Shown here piece after piece: positions 14,459-21,815 of a stretch of DNA of 22,965 nucleotides. The DNA is from CAG-877 sp963589235. Its GTDB lineage: Bacteria; Bacillota_I; Bacilli_A; RF39; UBA660. Made by a program: the position numbers and the translations under genes. The notes under the pieces are model-generated. The model searched no databases, was not told where the DNA came from, and was given only the letters and a program-made list of their open reading frames with translations. The first letter of the stretch is position 1, and each line of letters begins with the position of its first letter. The stretch spans positions 1 through 22,965 of the forward strand of contig CAVAJX010000110.1 in assembly GCA_963589235.1 (NCBI GenBank), given 5' to 3'.

Positions 14459-15529
14459 ATGCTTATATTATTTGATTTAAAATGGTTTGTTTCAGTTCCA
14501 GGTATGTTAATGACATGTGGAGTTTTAATTTTATTAGTAGGATTAATTTTATGGATTGTTTCAAGTGTTAAGAGTAAGAAGGAAAAGGATCCTTTAAAAG
14601 AGAGTGAAACATCTGCTTCTAGTACTACTACTACAGAAACTAGTAATCCTACAAATCCAGTTCCAGAGGTAGCACAAGCTACTCCTGCAACGGAGGCTAG
14701 TACTGTTGCAGTTGAAAATCCTGCACCTATGGTACCTACTGTGGAGGCTGCACCTGTTGTTGAAAGTCAACCTTCTATTGTAACACCTAGTATTACATCT
14801 GTTCAACCTGAGGTTGTTTCTCCTACACCTGTAGCTATGCCTACAGTAGAGGCTACACCAGTAGTTGAGGCAGTTGCACCAGCTATGCCAGTAGTTGAAG
14901 CTGCACCGGTAGTAGAGGCAGTTGCTCCAGCAGCTATGCCTACAGTAGAAGCTGCACCAGTAGTTGAAGCTTCAGCTGTAGTTGAACCTGTTGCACCAGC
15001 TATGCCAGTAGTTGAAGCTGCACCGGTAGTAGAGGCAGTTGCGCCAGCAGCTATGCCTACAGTAGAAGCTGCACCGGTGGTTGAAGCTTCAGCTGTAGTT
15101 GAACCTGTTGCACCAGTTATGCCAGTAGTTGAAGCTGCACCAGTAGTAGAGGCAGTTGCACCAGCTATGCCAGTAGTTGAAACAGCACCTATAGTTGAGA
15201 CAGTTGCACCTGCACCTGTTATTTATGGTGGAGCAAGTCCTGCTGTTACTAATTTGGATTTACAACAAAATCAAACTCATCAAATATATGGAGGAGCTAA
15301 TCCTTTAGAGCATACACAATCAGTTCCAATTATGGAAAATGTAACTCCTGTAGCACCTGTAGTAGAGACACCTGTTATGGAATCTGCTGTTCCAGTTATG
15401 CAACCTGTTACAGAAACGGCACCTGCTGCTCCAACTGTTACTCCAGCACCTGCTGCCCCTGTTATTGAACCAGTTGCACCAGCTATGCCAGTGGTTGAAG
15501 CTACACCTGCGGTTGAGGTTATTCAATAG
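14459..15529 (+). CDS. Membrane-anchored Pro/Val/Glu/Ala repeat protein
   Basis: The 356-residue protein has one N-terminal membrane helix (about 15-37) and a basic turn (KSKKEKD). Almost all the rest is low-complexity sequence of short P-V-V-E-A and APAMP units, probably an extended spacer. Two short motifs break the repeat: IYGGASPAV and IYGGANPLE, about 20 residues apart. There is no catalytic motif. Such PEVA-type tracts often span the cell wall or tether domains, and the charge after the helix would place the tail in the cytoplasm if the positive-inside rule holds, so its side is uncertain. AAAGGGAG lies 10 nt before the ATG. I see no convincing promoter in the short gap, though transcription must restart after the terminator. 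Confidence 0.8.
   Translation: MLILFDLKWFVSVPGMLMTCGVLILLVGLILWIVSSVKSKKEKDPLKESETSASSTTTTETSNPTNPVPEVAQATPATEASTVAVENPAPMVPTVEAAPVVESQPSIVTPSITSVQPEVVSPTPVAMPTVEATPVVEAVAPAMPVVEAAPVVEAVAPAAMPTVEAAPVVEASAVVEPVAPAMPVVEAAPVVEAVAPAAMPTVEAAPVVEASAVVEPVAPVMPVVEAAPVVEAVAPAMPVVETAPIVETVAPAPVIYGGASPAVTNLDLQQNQTHQIYGGANPLEHTQSVPIMENVTPVAPVVETPVMESAVPVMQPVTETAPAAPTVTPAPAAPVIEPVAPAMPVVEATPAVEVIQ
14884..15163 (+). repeat. 117-bp tandem repeat, about 2.4 copies
   Basis: Copies start at 14884, 15001 and 15118. The first two full copies differ at only about four of 117 positions and the third is truncated. The period equals 39 codons, so the frame is kept. Finer repeats of the type GTAGTTGAAGC run through the whole tract. 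Confidence 0.85.
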
Positions 15530-15535
15530 TATTTT

Positions 15536-15563
15536 AAACTATAAGAAATTATAGTTTTTTTTT
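15536..15563 (+). terminator. Rho-independent terminator with GAAA loop
   Basis: AAACTATAA (15536-15544) pairs with TTATAGTTT (15549-15557) around a GAAA tetraloop, then a T-run to 15563. Confidence 0.9.
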
Positions 15564-15577
15564 GACTTTATTTCCTA

Positions 15578-15606
15578 TTAAAAAATGCTTTTCTTTATGA
15601 TATAAT
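15578..15606 (+). promoter_or_regulatory. Promoter of the glycosyltransferase operon
   Basis: A perfect TATAAT (15601-15606) preceded by TGA, with a weak TTAAAA -35 (15578-15583) at 17-nt spacing. Confidence 0.6.
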
Positions 15607-15625
15607 ATTTTTAGGTGGTTTATGT

Positions 15626-16762
15626 ATGAAAAAAGTTGCAATATTAGCTTTACATCTTGGATATGGTGGTATTGAAAAATCCATAACTGCACTTGCTAAT
15701 TTATTATGTGATAAATATAAGGTGGAAATTGTTTGTAGTTATAAATTATATGATGAACCTGTATTTTCTTTAGACGAACGGGTAAAAGTTAAATATTTGA
15801 TTAAAGATTTAAAACCTAATAAAAAAGAATTTAAATCTGCTTTAAAAAAACATAGATTTTTGTTGGCTTTTAAAGAAGGAATTAAAAGTATTAAAATTTT
15901 GAGATTGCGTAGAAGAACAATGATTGATTATATTAAAAATAGTAATGCTTCAATTATTATTTCTACTAGAGATATATTTAATTTCTGGCTTGGAGACTAT
16001 GCAAAAGAAAAGACTTTAAAAATAGGTTGGGAACATAATCATTATCACGATGATTATCGTTATGCAAGAAATGTTAGTAGATCAGCATATTACTTAGATT
16101 ATTTTGTATTGGTTTCTGAAAACTTACGAGATTTTTATGCTAGACGTTTAATTAAGTCTAATTGTAGATGCGTTTATATTCCAAATATAATTGATAAGAT
16201 TCCTAGAATTACTTCTGAGCTTACTGAAAAAAGACTTATTTCAGTTGGTAGACTTTCTCCAGAAAAAGGATATATGGATTTACTTAAAGTATATTCTGTT
16301 TTAGCTAATAAACATCCTGACTGGGTTTTAGATATTATAGGTGATGGATTTGAAAAAGAACGCTTGGAGAAATTTATTAATAATCATAATTTAAATGATA
16401 AAGTTACCTTACATGGTTTTCAAAATAAAGAATATATAGATAAAGTTATGCATAAATCTTCTATTTATATTATGACTTCTTATACTGAATCATTTGGTAT
16501 TGTTTTACTAGAAGCTATGTCTCATGGATTACCTTGTATTGCTTTTGATTCTGCTGAGGGTGCTAGAGACTTAATTGATTCTGGTATGAATGGTTACTTA
16601 ATAAAAAATAGAAGTTATGTTGCAATGATTAAAAAAATAGAAGATTTAATGGATAGTAGAGAGACAAGAAAAAGAGTTGGTATGGCTGGTAGAAATAGTA
16701 TAAAAAAATATACTAGTGAAGTAGTCAGTGAGCAATGGTATAATTTAATTGAAAAGAAGTGA
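15626..16762 (+). CDS. Family 4 glycosyltransferase (GT-B)
   Basis: This 378-residue cytoplasmic enzyme has the two-domain GT-B layout. The N-terminal glycine loop is HLGYGGIEKS (10-19). The C-terminal donor domain begins at LISVGRLSPEKGYMDL (204-219), continues with GDGFEKERLE and HGFQNKE, and has the retaining E-x7-E motif ESFGIVLLE (Glu288 and Glu296). These features fit GT4 transferases that add a sugar to a lipid-linked oligosaccharide; the sugar cannot be told from sequence. ATG 15626 is 7 nt after AGGTGG. It leads a run of four overlapping glycan genes (15626-19077), its stop overlapping the next start by four bases (GTGA). Confidence 0.9.
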   Translation: MKKVAILALHLGYGGIEKSITALANLLCDKYKVEIVCSYKLYDEPVFSLDERVKVKYLIKDLKPNKKEFKSALKKHRFLLAFKEGIKSIKILRLRRRTMIDYIKNSNASIIISTRDIFNFWLGDYAKEKTLKIGWEHNHYHDDYRYARNVSRSAYYLDYFVLVSENLRDFYARRLIKSNCRCVYIPNIIDKIPRITSELTEKRLISVGRLSPEKGYMDLLKVYSVLANKHPDWVLDIIGDGFEKERLEKFINNHNLNDKVTLHGFQNKEYIDKVMHKSSIYIMTSYTESFGIVLLEAMSHGLPCIAFDSAEGARDLIDSGMNGYLIKNRSYVAMIKKIEDLMDSRETRKRVGMAGRNSIKKYTSEVVSEQWYNLIEKK

Positions 16763-17241
16763 GTAAATTGAAAAGAAGAGTTATGTTTATATCTTCTACT
16801 GGTGGTCATCTTAATGAGATGATGCAGTTGAAGGAGCTATTTAATAAATATGATTATTATATAGTTACAGAAAAGACTAAGTCTAATTTGTATTTAAAAG
16901 ATAAATATAATGGAAGAGTAAGCTTTTTAGTTTTTGGAACTAAGGATCATATGTTAGTTTATCCATTTAAGTTACTTTATAATTGTTTTAAGAGTTTATT
17001 TATATATTTAAAAGCTCATCCAGATTACATTATAACTACTGGGGCTCATACAGCTGGTCCTATGTGTTGTATTGGTAAATTACTTGGTAGTAAGATAATT
17101 TATATTGAGAGTTTTGCTAATATAAAGACAAAGACTATGACAGGAAAATGTTTATATCCGATTGCTGATAAGTTTATTGTACAATGGGATAGCATGAAGA
17201 AACTTTATCCTGATGCTGATGTGGGAGGTTGGATTTTTTGA
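16759..17241 (+). CDS. Alg14/PssD-like glycosyltransferase subunit
   Basis: This 160-residue protein begins with RRVMFISSTGGHLNEMMQL, the nucleotide-sugar transferase membrane subunit signature. It continues with IITTGAHTAGPMCCIGKLLG and IYIESFANIKTKTMTGKCLY, which are typical of PssD/Alg14. The family forms a heterodimer with an Alg13/PssE catalytic subunit to add a second sugar to a polyprenyl-linked glycan. Alg14 recruits the partner to the membrane; here a hydrophobic stretch (about 68-85) could contact it. The start is GTG 16759, overlapping the previous stop. TTG 16768 is an alternative start. The gene ends overlapping the start of its Alg13-like partner. Confidence 0.88.
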   Translation: MSKLKRRVMFISSTGGHLNEMMQLKELFNKYDYYIVTEKTKSNLYLKDKYNGRVSFLVFGTKDHMLVYPFKLLYNCFKSLFIYLKAHPDYIITTGAHTAGPMCCIGKLLGSKIIYIESFANIKTKTMTGKCLYPIADKFIVQWDSMKKLYPDADVGGWIF

Positions 17242-18131
17242 TTTTAGTTACGTTAGGAACTCAAGATAAAGGGTTTGAAAGATTATTAAAACAAGTAGAT
17301 GAAGAAATAAAGAAGGGTAATATAAAAGAAAAAGTTGTGGTTCAAGCTGGTTATACTAAATATGAATCTCCTAATATGAAAATTTTTGATTTAATACCTG
17401 CTGATGAATTTGATGACTTGGTTTCTAAGGCTAGATTAATAATTACTCATGCTGGAGCTGGATCAATTTTAAGCGCTGTAAAAAAAGGAAAAGTAGTTAT
17501 TGCTGCTCCTAGACTAAAAAAGTATGGAGAACATACTAATGATCATCAATTACAAATAGCCAAAGAATTTGCAGATGCTGGATATATTTTAGAACTTAGA
17601 GATTTTCATAAGTTAGATAAATTATTAGAAAAAAGTAAGACATTTAAACCTAAAAAGTTTGTTAGTAATACACCTAATATGGTAAAACTTGTTTCTGATT
17701 ATATAGAAGAGACAGATAATATTTCTTGGTATAATAAATATAGTGAATTTTTATGGTATGGTTTTTTTGGAGTTTTAACAACACTTATTAATATAGTTAG
17801 TTTTGCTTTGCTCGATAAAACTGGACTTAATGTTTATTTTTCTAATTTAATAGCTTGGCTTTTATCTGTTCTTTTTGCTTTTATTACTAATAAATTGTTT
17901 GTATTTAATTCAAAAGATTTTACTTTTAAAGTTTTCTTTAAAGAATTAGTTTCATTTTTCTTCTTTAGAATATTATCATTAGGTATTGATATGGCTGGTA
18001 TGTTTATATGTTTAGAGTCTATTAAACTTAGTAAATTAATTTCTAAAATTATTGTTAATGTTATTGTTATTGTAGCAAATTATATTTTTAGTAAGTTATT
18101 TATATTTAAGAAGAAAAGTAGTGAGGTTTAG
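17238..18131 (+). CDS. Alg13/PssE-like glycosyltransferase fused to a GtrA-like membrane domain
   Basis: The 297-residue protein has two parts. Residues 1-150 match Alg13/PssE (GT28 C-terminal domain): start ILVTLGT, donor motif THAGAGSILSAVKKGKVV (about 70-87) and RLKKYGEHTNDHQ. Residues about 163-290 form four membrane helices with GFFGVLTTLINIVSF, AFITNKLFVF and YIFSKLFIFKK, the pattern of the GtrA/DPMS-type flippase family. Alg13 and PssE are normally stand-alone and soluble. The start is TTG 17238, 9 nt after GGGAGG (17223-17228) and overlapping the Alg14-like stop (TTGA); an in-frame TTG at 17229 abuts that site. The next gene encodes a GtrB-like transferase, the usual partner of GtrA, so one protein may bridge two steps. 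The fusion is seen directly; its role is inference. Confidence 0.85.
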   Translation: MILVTLGTQDKGFERLLKQVDEEIKKGNIKEKVVVQAGYTKYESPNMKIFDLIPADEFDDLVSKARLIITHAGAGSILSAVKKGKVVIAAPRLKKYGEHTNDHQLQIAKEFADAGYILELRDFHKLDKLLEKSKTFKPKKFVSNTPNMVKLVSDYIEETDNISWYNKYSEFLWYGFFGVLTTLINIVSFALLDKTGLNVYFSNLIAWLLSVLFAFITNKLFVFNSKDFTFKVFFKELVSFFFFRILSLGIDMAGMFICLESIKLSKLISKIIVNVIVIVANYIFSKLFIFKKKSSEV

Positions 18132-18132
18132 G

Positions 18133-19077
18133 ATGAAAAAAGAAAAAATATCTATTATAGTTCCTTGTTATAATGAAGAAGAGTCTTTGCCAATATTTTA
18201 TAAGGCAATAGATAAAATATCGAAAGATATGAAAAATGTTATTTTTGAATTTTTATTTATTAATGATGGAAGTCGGGATGAGACTTTAAATATTTTAAGG
18301 TCTATGGTAAAAAAAGATAATAGAGTGAGATATATTTCTTTTTCGAGAAATTTTGGTAAAGAAGCTGGTATGTGGGCAGGACTTGAAAATGCAACAGGTG
18401 ACTATGTTGCGATAATGGATGTTGATATGCAAGATCCACCAAGTAAAGTTAAGGAAATGTATAATATATTAATAAATAATCCTGAATATGACTGTGTAGG
18501 TTTGTATACGATAAATCATAAAGATTATTCTTTTTTTAGGAGATTTTGTACAAATCTTTGGTATAAGATAATTGCTAAGATTTCTAATAATAGGCAAGTG
18601 CCTGGTGTTAGAGATTTTAGATTAATGAGAAGACCAATGGTTAATGCTGTATTAGAAATGAAAGAGTATAATAGATATACTAAAGGAATATTTAGTTTTG
18701 TAGGATTTAATACTTTTTGGATGGAATTTGAAACAGGAGATAGAGTTGCTGGAACTAGTAAGTATAGTTTTTGGAAATTATTTAAGTATGCCATGGAAGG
18801 AATTGTTTCTTTCTCAACAACACCTTTAGTTTTATCTGCTTTAATTGGATTATTCTTTTGTTTCGTTGCTTTTATATTTTTAATAGTTATTATAATTAAG
18901 ACATTGGTTTGGGGAGATGTTGTTTCTGGATGGCCAAGTCTTGCTTGTATTGTTGTTTTTTTCTCGGGTATTCAGTTGTTCTTTTTGGGTATAATTGGAA
19001 TGTATTTATCTAAGACATATTTAGAGGTTAAGAATAGACCTATTTATATAGTTAAAGAAACCGAAAAAGATTTGTAA
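18133..19077 (+). CDS. GtrB/DPM1-like family 2 glycosyltransferase with membrane anchor
   Basis: This 314-residue enzyme has the GT-A start ISIIVPCYNEEESL, INDGSRDET (43-51), SFSRNFGKEAGMWAG and the metal-binding DVDMQDPP (96-103). It ends with two membrane helices (about 226-250 and 265-290) and KTYLEVKNRPIYIV. This is the layout of GtrB, which loads a sugar onto undecaprenyl phosphate at the inner face of the membrane for a GtrA-type flippase. ATG 18133 follows GAGG (18123-18126) by 6 nt; GTG 18121 is rejected for lack of a site. It is the last gene of the overlapping glycan operon. No clear terminator follows, and the next gene has its own promoter. Confidence 0.9.
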   Translation: MKKEKISIIVPCYNEEESLPIFYKAIDKISKDMKNVIFEFLFINDGSRDETLNILRSMVKKDNRVRYISFSRNFGKEAGMWAGLENATGDYVAIMDVDMQDPPSKVKEMYNILINNPEYDCVGLYTINHKDYSFFRRFCTNLWYKIIAKISNNRQVPGVRDFRLMRRPMVNAVLEMKEYNRYTKGIFSFVGFNTFWMEFETGDRVAGTSKYSFWKLFKYAMEGIVSFSTTPLVLSALIGLFFCFVAFIFLIVIIIKTLVWGDVVSGWPSLACIVVFFSGIQLFFLGIIGMYLSKTYLEVKNRPIYIVKETEKDL

Positions 19078-19104
19078 TTATTGTAAATTATATTATGTTT
19101 TAGA

Positions 19105-19133
19105 TATACAAAATTGCTAAAATTTGATATATT
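19105..19133 (+). promoter_or_regulatory. Promoter of the coiled protein/glycosidase genes
   Basis: TATACA (19105-19110), a 17-nt spacer and TATATT (19128-19133) preceded by TGA. Confidence 0.45.
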
Positions 19134-19154
19134 TAGTATTAGGTGATAATATAT

Positions 19155-19724
19155 ATGAAAAATAGAAGTAGAGTTAGTATAGTTTTAATTATTTTAGGAT
19201 GTTTAATGATTGGTGTAGGATTAGTTTCTTCACTTATTGTCAATGTTAAAGAAGATCAGGAGGCAACTAAACAGCGTATGGTTGATGTAACTGATGTTTA
19301 TAAAAAATTTAGTGAAAATGTTGACAATTTTAATGATCTTAGAAATGATTTATATTTAACATACTTTGATCAATTATATTATGATACTTTGTCACAGATT
19401 GATGCTTATGTGCAACAAGCTTTAAGTGATTATGAAGTTGTTGTTGATGATGTTTCAAAGTCTGCTAATAATATGAAGAGTATGTGTGGTGATATTAACT
19501 TTACTGATACTTCTACTAGTAATAAATGTAGTAGTTATGGTAGTGTTTATGAACAAATTGTTAATGCATTTGTTTCAGATGTTAAATTATATAATAAGAG
19601 TGTTGAAAGTTACAATAAATATCAGGAAGAATTAAATTCTGGGCTTAGTTTGAATAAATATAAAACGAGTAAAAAGTTTATTGATTATAACAATGACAAG
19701 AAATATGATGGCAAGGAAGAGTAG
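19155..19724 (+). CDS. Single-anchor extracytoplasmic helical protein of unknown function
   Basis: The 189-residue protein has a basic N terminus and one membrane helix (about 6-28). An acidic, helical and probably coiled-coil region follows, facing outside. Two cysteines in SMCGDINFTDTSTSNKC could form a disulfide, in line with an extracytoplasmic location. The C terminus is a basic tail (KYKTSKKFIDYNNDKK). ATG 19155 is preferred because the sequence then opens with the usual basic leader; GTG 19143 lies inside the AGGTG site. It lies 3 nt before the glycosidase gene. No family recognised. Confidence 0.65.
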   Translation: MKNRSRVSIVLIILGCLMIGVGLVSSLIVNVKEDQEATKQRMVDVTDVYKKFSENVDNFNDLRNDLYLTYFDQLYYDTLSQIDAYVQQALSDYEVVVDDVSKSANNMKSMCGDINFTDTSTSNKCSSYGSVYEQIVNAFVSDVKLYNKSVESYNKYQEELNSGLSLNKYKTSKKFIDYNNDKKYDGKEE

Positions 19725-19727
19725 TTT

Positions 19728-20759
19728 ATGTTGAGTAAAAAGAGATGGTCTTTAAAAAAGAAAATTTTGGTATTTGGTGGAAGTTTTTTTGTACTAGGTC
19801 TTAGTACCTTTTTGTTTCTTTTTTATGGACCTTGGGCTGGATTTAGAAATTTTTGGATTACTAGTGCGATGACAACTATGAATCATCAGTATTTAGCGAC
19901 TTGGTTTTATAGCGATGAAACTATACAAAAAGTTCTTGCTAATAACAAAGTAATTGAAGTTACAGAAGATACCGATCCTGATATGATTAAATTAAAAAAG
20001 TATACTTCTAAAACAATATATAAAAATGAATATGAAAAAGAAGTTTTAACTAAAGATCCTGATAACGATTTATATAAAGTTATTGAAGTTTCAGGTTCTT
20101 CTTACCAGGGGTATTTAGTTGTTGTATATGATCCTTCAAGGATTTCTATTGCGACTACTAAATATTTAAATGTAAGAGGAGAATCTATTTTAACAGTTTC
20201 TAAAAGAGAGAATGCAATTATTGCGATGAATGCTGGCGGTTTTTATGATCCAGACTGGAATTCTAATGGTGCTATTCCTCATGGTACAGTTATATCTAAT
20301 GGTAAGGTAGTTTCTGATTATGAAGATGCTCGCATGGGTGGAGGTTTTATTTGCTTTACAAATGAAAATAAACTTATTTTAGGTAGAATGACTAAGGAAC
20401 AAGCTTTAGCAAAAGGTTGTCGTGATGCAGTTGAATTTGGACCATATTTAATAGTTAATGGTAAGAGTTCATTTATAAAAGGTAATGGTGGATGGGGTAT
20501 TGCTCCTAGAACTGCTATTGGACAAAGAAAAGATGGTATTGTTTTAATGCTTGTTATTAATGGTAGAATACCTTCAAGTATTGGCGCTGACATGGTTGAT
20601 TTGACTGAAATAATGGAAAATTACGGAGCTTATAATGCAGCTAACTTGGATGGTGGTTCTTCATCTGAACTTGTCATTAATCAAAAAATTGTTAATACAC
20701 CTGTTGCTGCTGGTACAAATGGTTTAAGAGATATGCCTACTTTTTGGGTTGTTAAATAA
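19728..20759 (+). CDS. Membrane-anchored phosphodiester glycosidase (NAGPA family)
   Basis: The 343-residue protein has an N-terminal membrane helix (about 13-33) and an extracytoplasmic domain (about 115-343) of the NAGPA/DUF2233 family. Key motifs are AMNAGGFYD (166-174), GIAPRTAIGQ (257-266) and NLDGGSSSEL (306-315). Family members cleave the sugar from phosphodiester-linked N-acetylglucosamine-type residues and are often found near cell-wall or exopolysaccharide genes, which fits the preceding glycan cassette. The region between helix and domain (about 40-115) is unassigned. The start has a weak AAGGAAG site inside the previous gene. A TATAAT at 20762-20767 just after the stop may be an internal promoter for the next gene, but it lacks a good -35. 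Confidence 0.85.
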   Translation: MLSKKRWSLKKKILVFGGSFFVLGLSTFLFLFYGPWAGFRNFWITSAMTTMNHQYLATWFYSDETIQKVLANNKVIEVTEDTDPDMIKLKKYTSKTIYKNEYEKEVLTKDPDNDLYKVIEVSGSSYQGYLVVVYDPSRISIATTKYLNVRGESILTVSKRENAIIAMNAGGFYDPDWNSNGAIPHGTVISNGKVVSDYEDARMGGGFICFTNENKLILGRMTKEQALAKGCRDAVEFGPYLIVNGKSSFIKGNGGWGIAPRTAIGQRKDGIVLMLVINGRIPSSIGADMVDLTEIMENYGAYNAANLDGGSSSELVINQKIVNTPVAAGTNGLRDMPTFWVVK

Positions 20760-20786
20760 TATATAATTGAAGAGGGAGGGTTTATT

Positions 20787-21797
20787 ATGATTTTGGATCT
20801 TGTGTCATTATGTAGTGATCCAGTTTTAACTAAAATATTAAGTATAATAAAAAGTGTTCTTGATAAAATACAATTAGTTGGACCTATACTTGGTATAATT
20901 GCACTTATAATAAATTTGATTAAATTAATGGCCAGTCCAGAAGAAAAAAAATATAAAAGCTCTATAAAAAACTGGGCTATTGCGATAGTTATGTTGTTTT
21001 TGTTACCAGTTATAATTGATTTAATTATGAGTATGCTTCTTTCTACGATAGAAGAATCAAATGAAAAATTTCAACTTGCAAGTTGTTGGAAAAGTGTTAG
21101 TGAAACTAGTAATTCTAAATCAAATTATTATGCTACTTCTAATAAGAAAAAGACTAATTTTTTCTCAGGTACTTTAGCAAATAATGATGTTACTGGTTCT
21201 GGTACAAGTTCTGGTTCTGGTTCTGGTTCTGACTCTGGTTCTGGTTCTAGTTATAGTTATGGAACTAATGCTACTCATAAAAACAGTATTAATGGTATTA
21301 CATTTAATTTATATAGTCAAACTGATTCTCGTTGGACTAATAAGGTATTTTCTAATGGGAAAACTACACTTGGTGATGCTGGATGTATGGTTACTTCTAC
21401 AGCTGTTGTTTCTTCGGGCTATGATAAATCTGTTACTCCAGCTACAGTTTTTGATAGTAAATATAGACATGCTATACCGGCTGTTGGTATTAATGCATTT
21501 GCAGGAAAAAAATTTAGTTGTTCTTCTGGTTCAACATCTAGTTCTTCAATAATTAGTGCTTTGAGGCAAGGTCAAATTGTTGTTATTATGGTGTATGGCG
21601 GTGGTGCTAATAGTTCTAAAAAGGGTTCTAGCAAATTTACTGGTTCACAACATTATATGGCTTTAATTGATATTTCTGGTGATAAAATATATGTTGGTAA
21701 TGGTTATGCAACTTACACTTATGGACAAGCTGGTTGGTTTTCATCAAGTGATGTGTTGACTTCTGTCCAGACAGCTGATTATTGTAAAGTTAGGTAA
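20787..21797 (+). CDS. T4SS-pilin-like membrane module fused to a C39-like cysteine peptidase
   Basis: The 336-residue protein has three parts. Residues 1-85 hold two hydrophobic helices around SPEEKKYKSSIKNWAIAI, a pattern like T4SS pilin or TrbC-type small membrane proteins. A conserved FQLASCW and KTNFFSGT follow, then a Gly/Ser linker (about 134-158). Residues about 168-336 are a peptidase C39-like domain: oxyanion Gln178 in YSQTDSRW, nucleophile Cys200 in GDAGCMVTS, His289 in GSQHYMALID, and a probable third residue at Asn305. Its N-terminal module and linker motif recur in the next gene with a different enzyme. AGAGGGAGG precedes the ATG. It probably acts outside the membrane on peptides or cell-wall cross-links (inference). 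Confidence 0.82.
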   Translation: MILDLVSLCSDPVLTKILSIIKSVLDKIQLVGPILGIIALIINLIKLMASPEEKKYKSSIKNWAIAIVMLFLLPVIIDLIMSMLLSTIEESNEKFQLASCWKSVSETSNSKSNYYATSNKKKTNFFSGTLANNDVTGSGTSSGSGSGSDSGSGSSYSYGTNATHKNSINGITFNLYSQTDSRWTNKVFSNGKTTLGDAGCMVTSTAVVSSGYDKSVTPATVFDSKYRHAIPAVGINAFAGKKFSCSSGSTSSSSIISALRQGQIVVIMVYGGGANSSKKGSSKFTGSQHYMALIDISGDKIYVGNGYATYTYGQAGWFSSSDVLTSVQTADYCKVR

Positions 21798-21815
21798 TAT
21801 ATAGGTGGTGATTTA

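Noticed and set aside
14594..14806. Reverse-strand Arg/Cys/Ser-rich open frame (and a similar one near 15320-15526)
   Set aside because: Both are antisense reflections of the Pro/Val/Glu/Ala repeat, with implausible composition and no start signals.
19078..19154. Possible small RNA or riboswitch in the gap after the GT2 gene
   Set aside because: The gap is short and AT-rich with no stable hairpin; a promoter and ribosome binding site explain it.
21184..21552. Val/Leu-rich open frame overlapping the C39-like gene
   Set aside because: It is the +1 shadow of the Gly/Ser linker; the overlapping frame has complete catalytic motifs.
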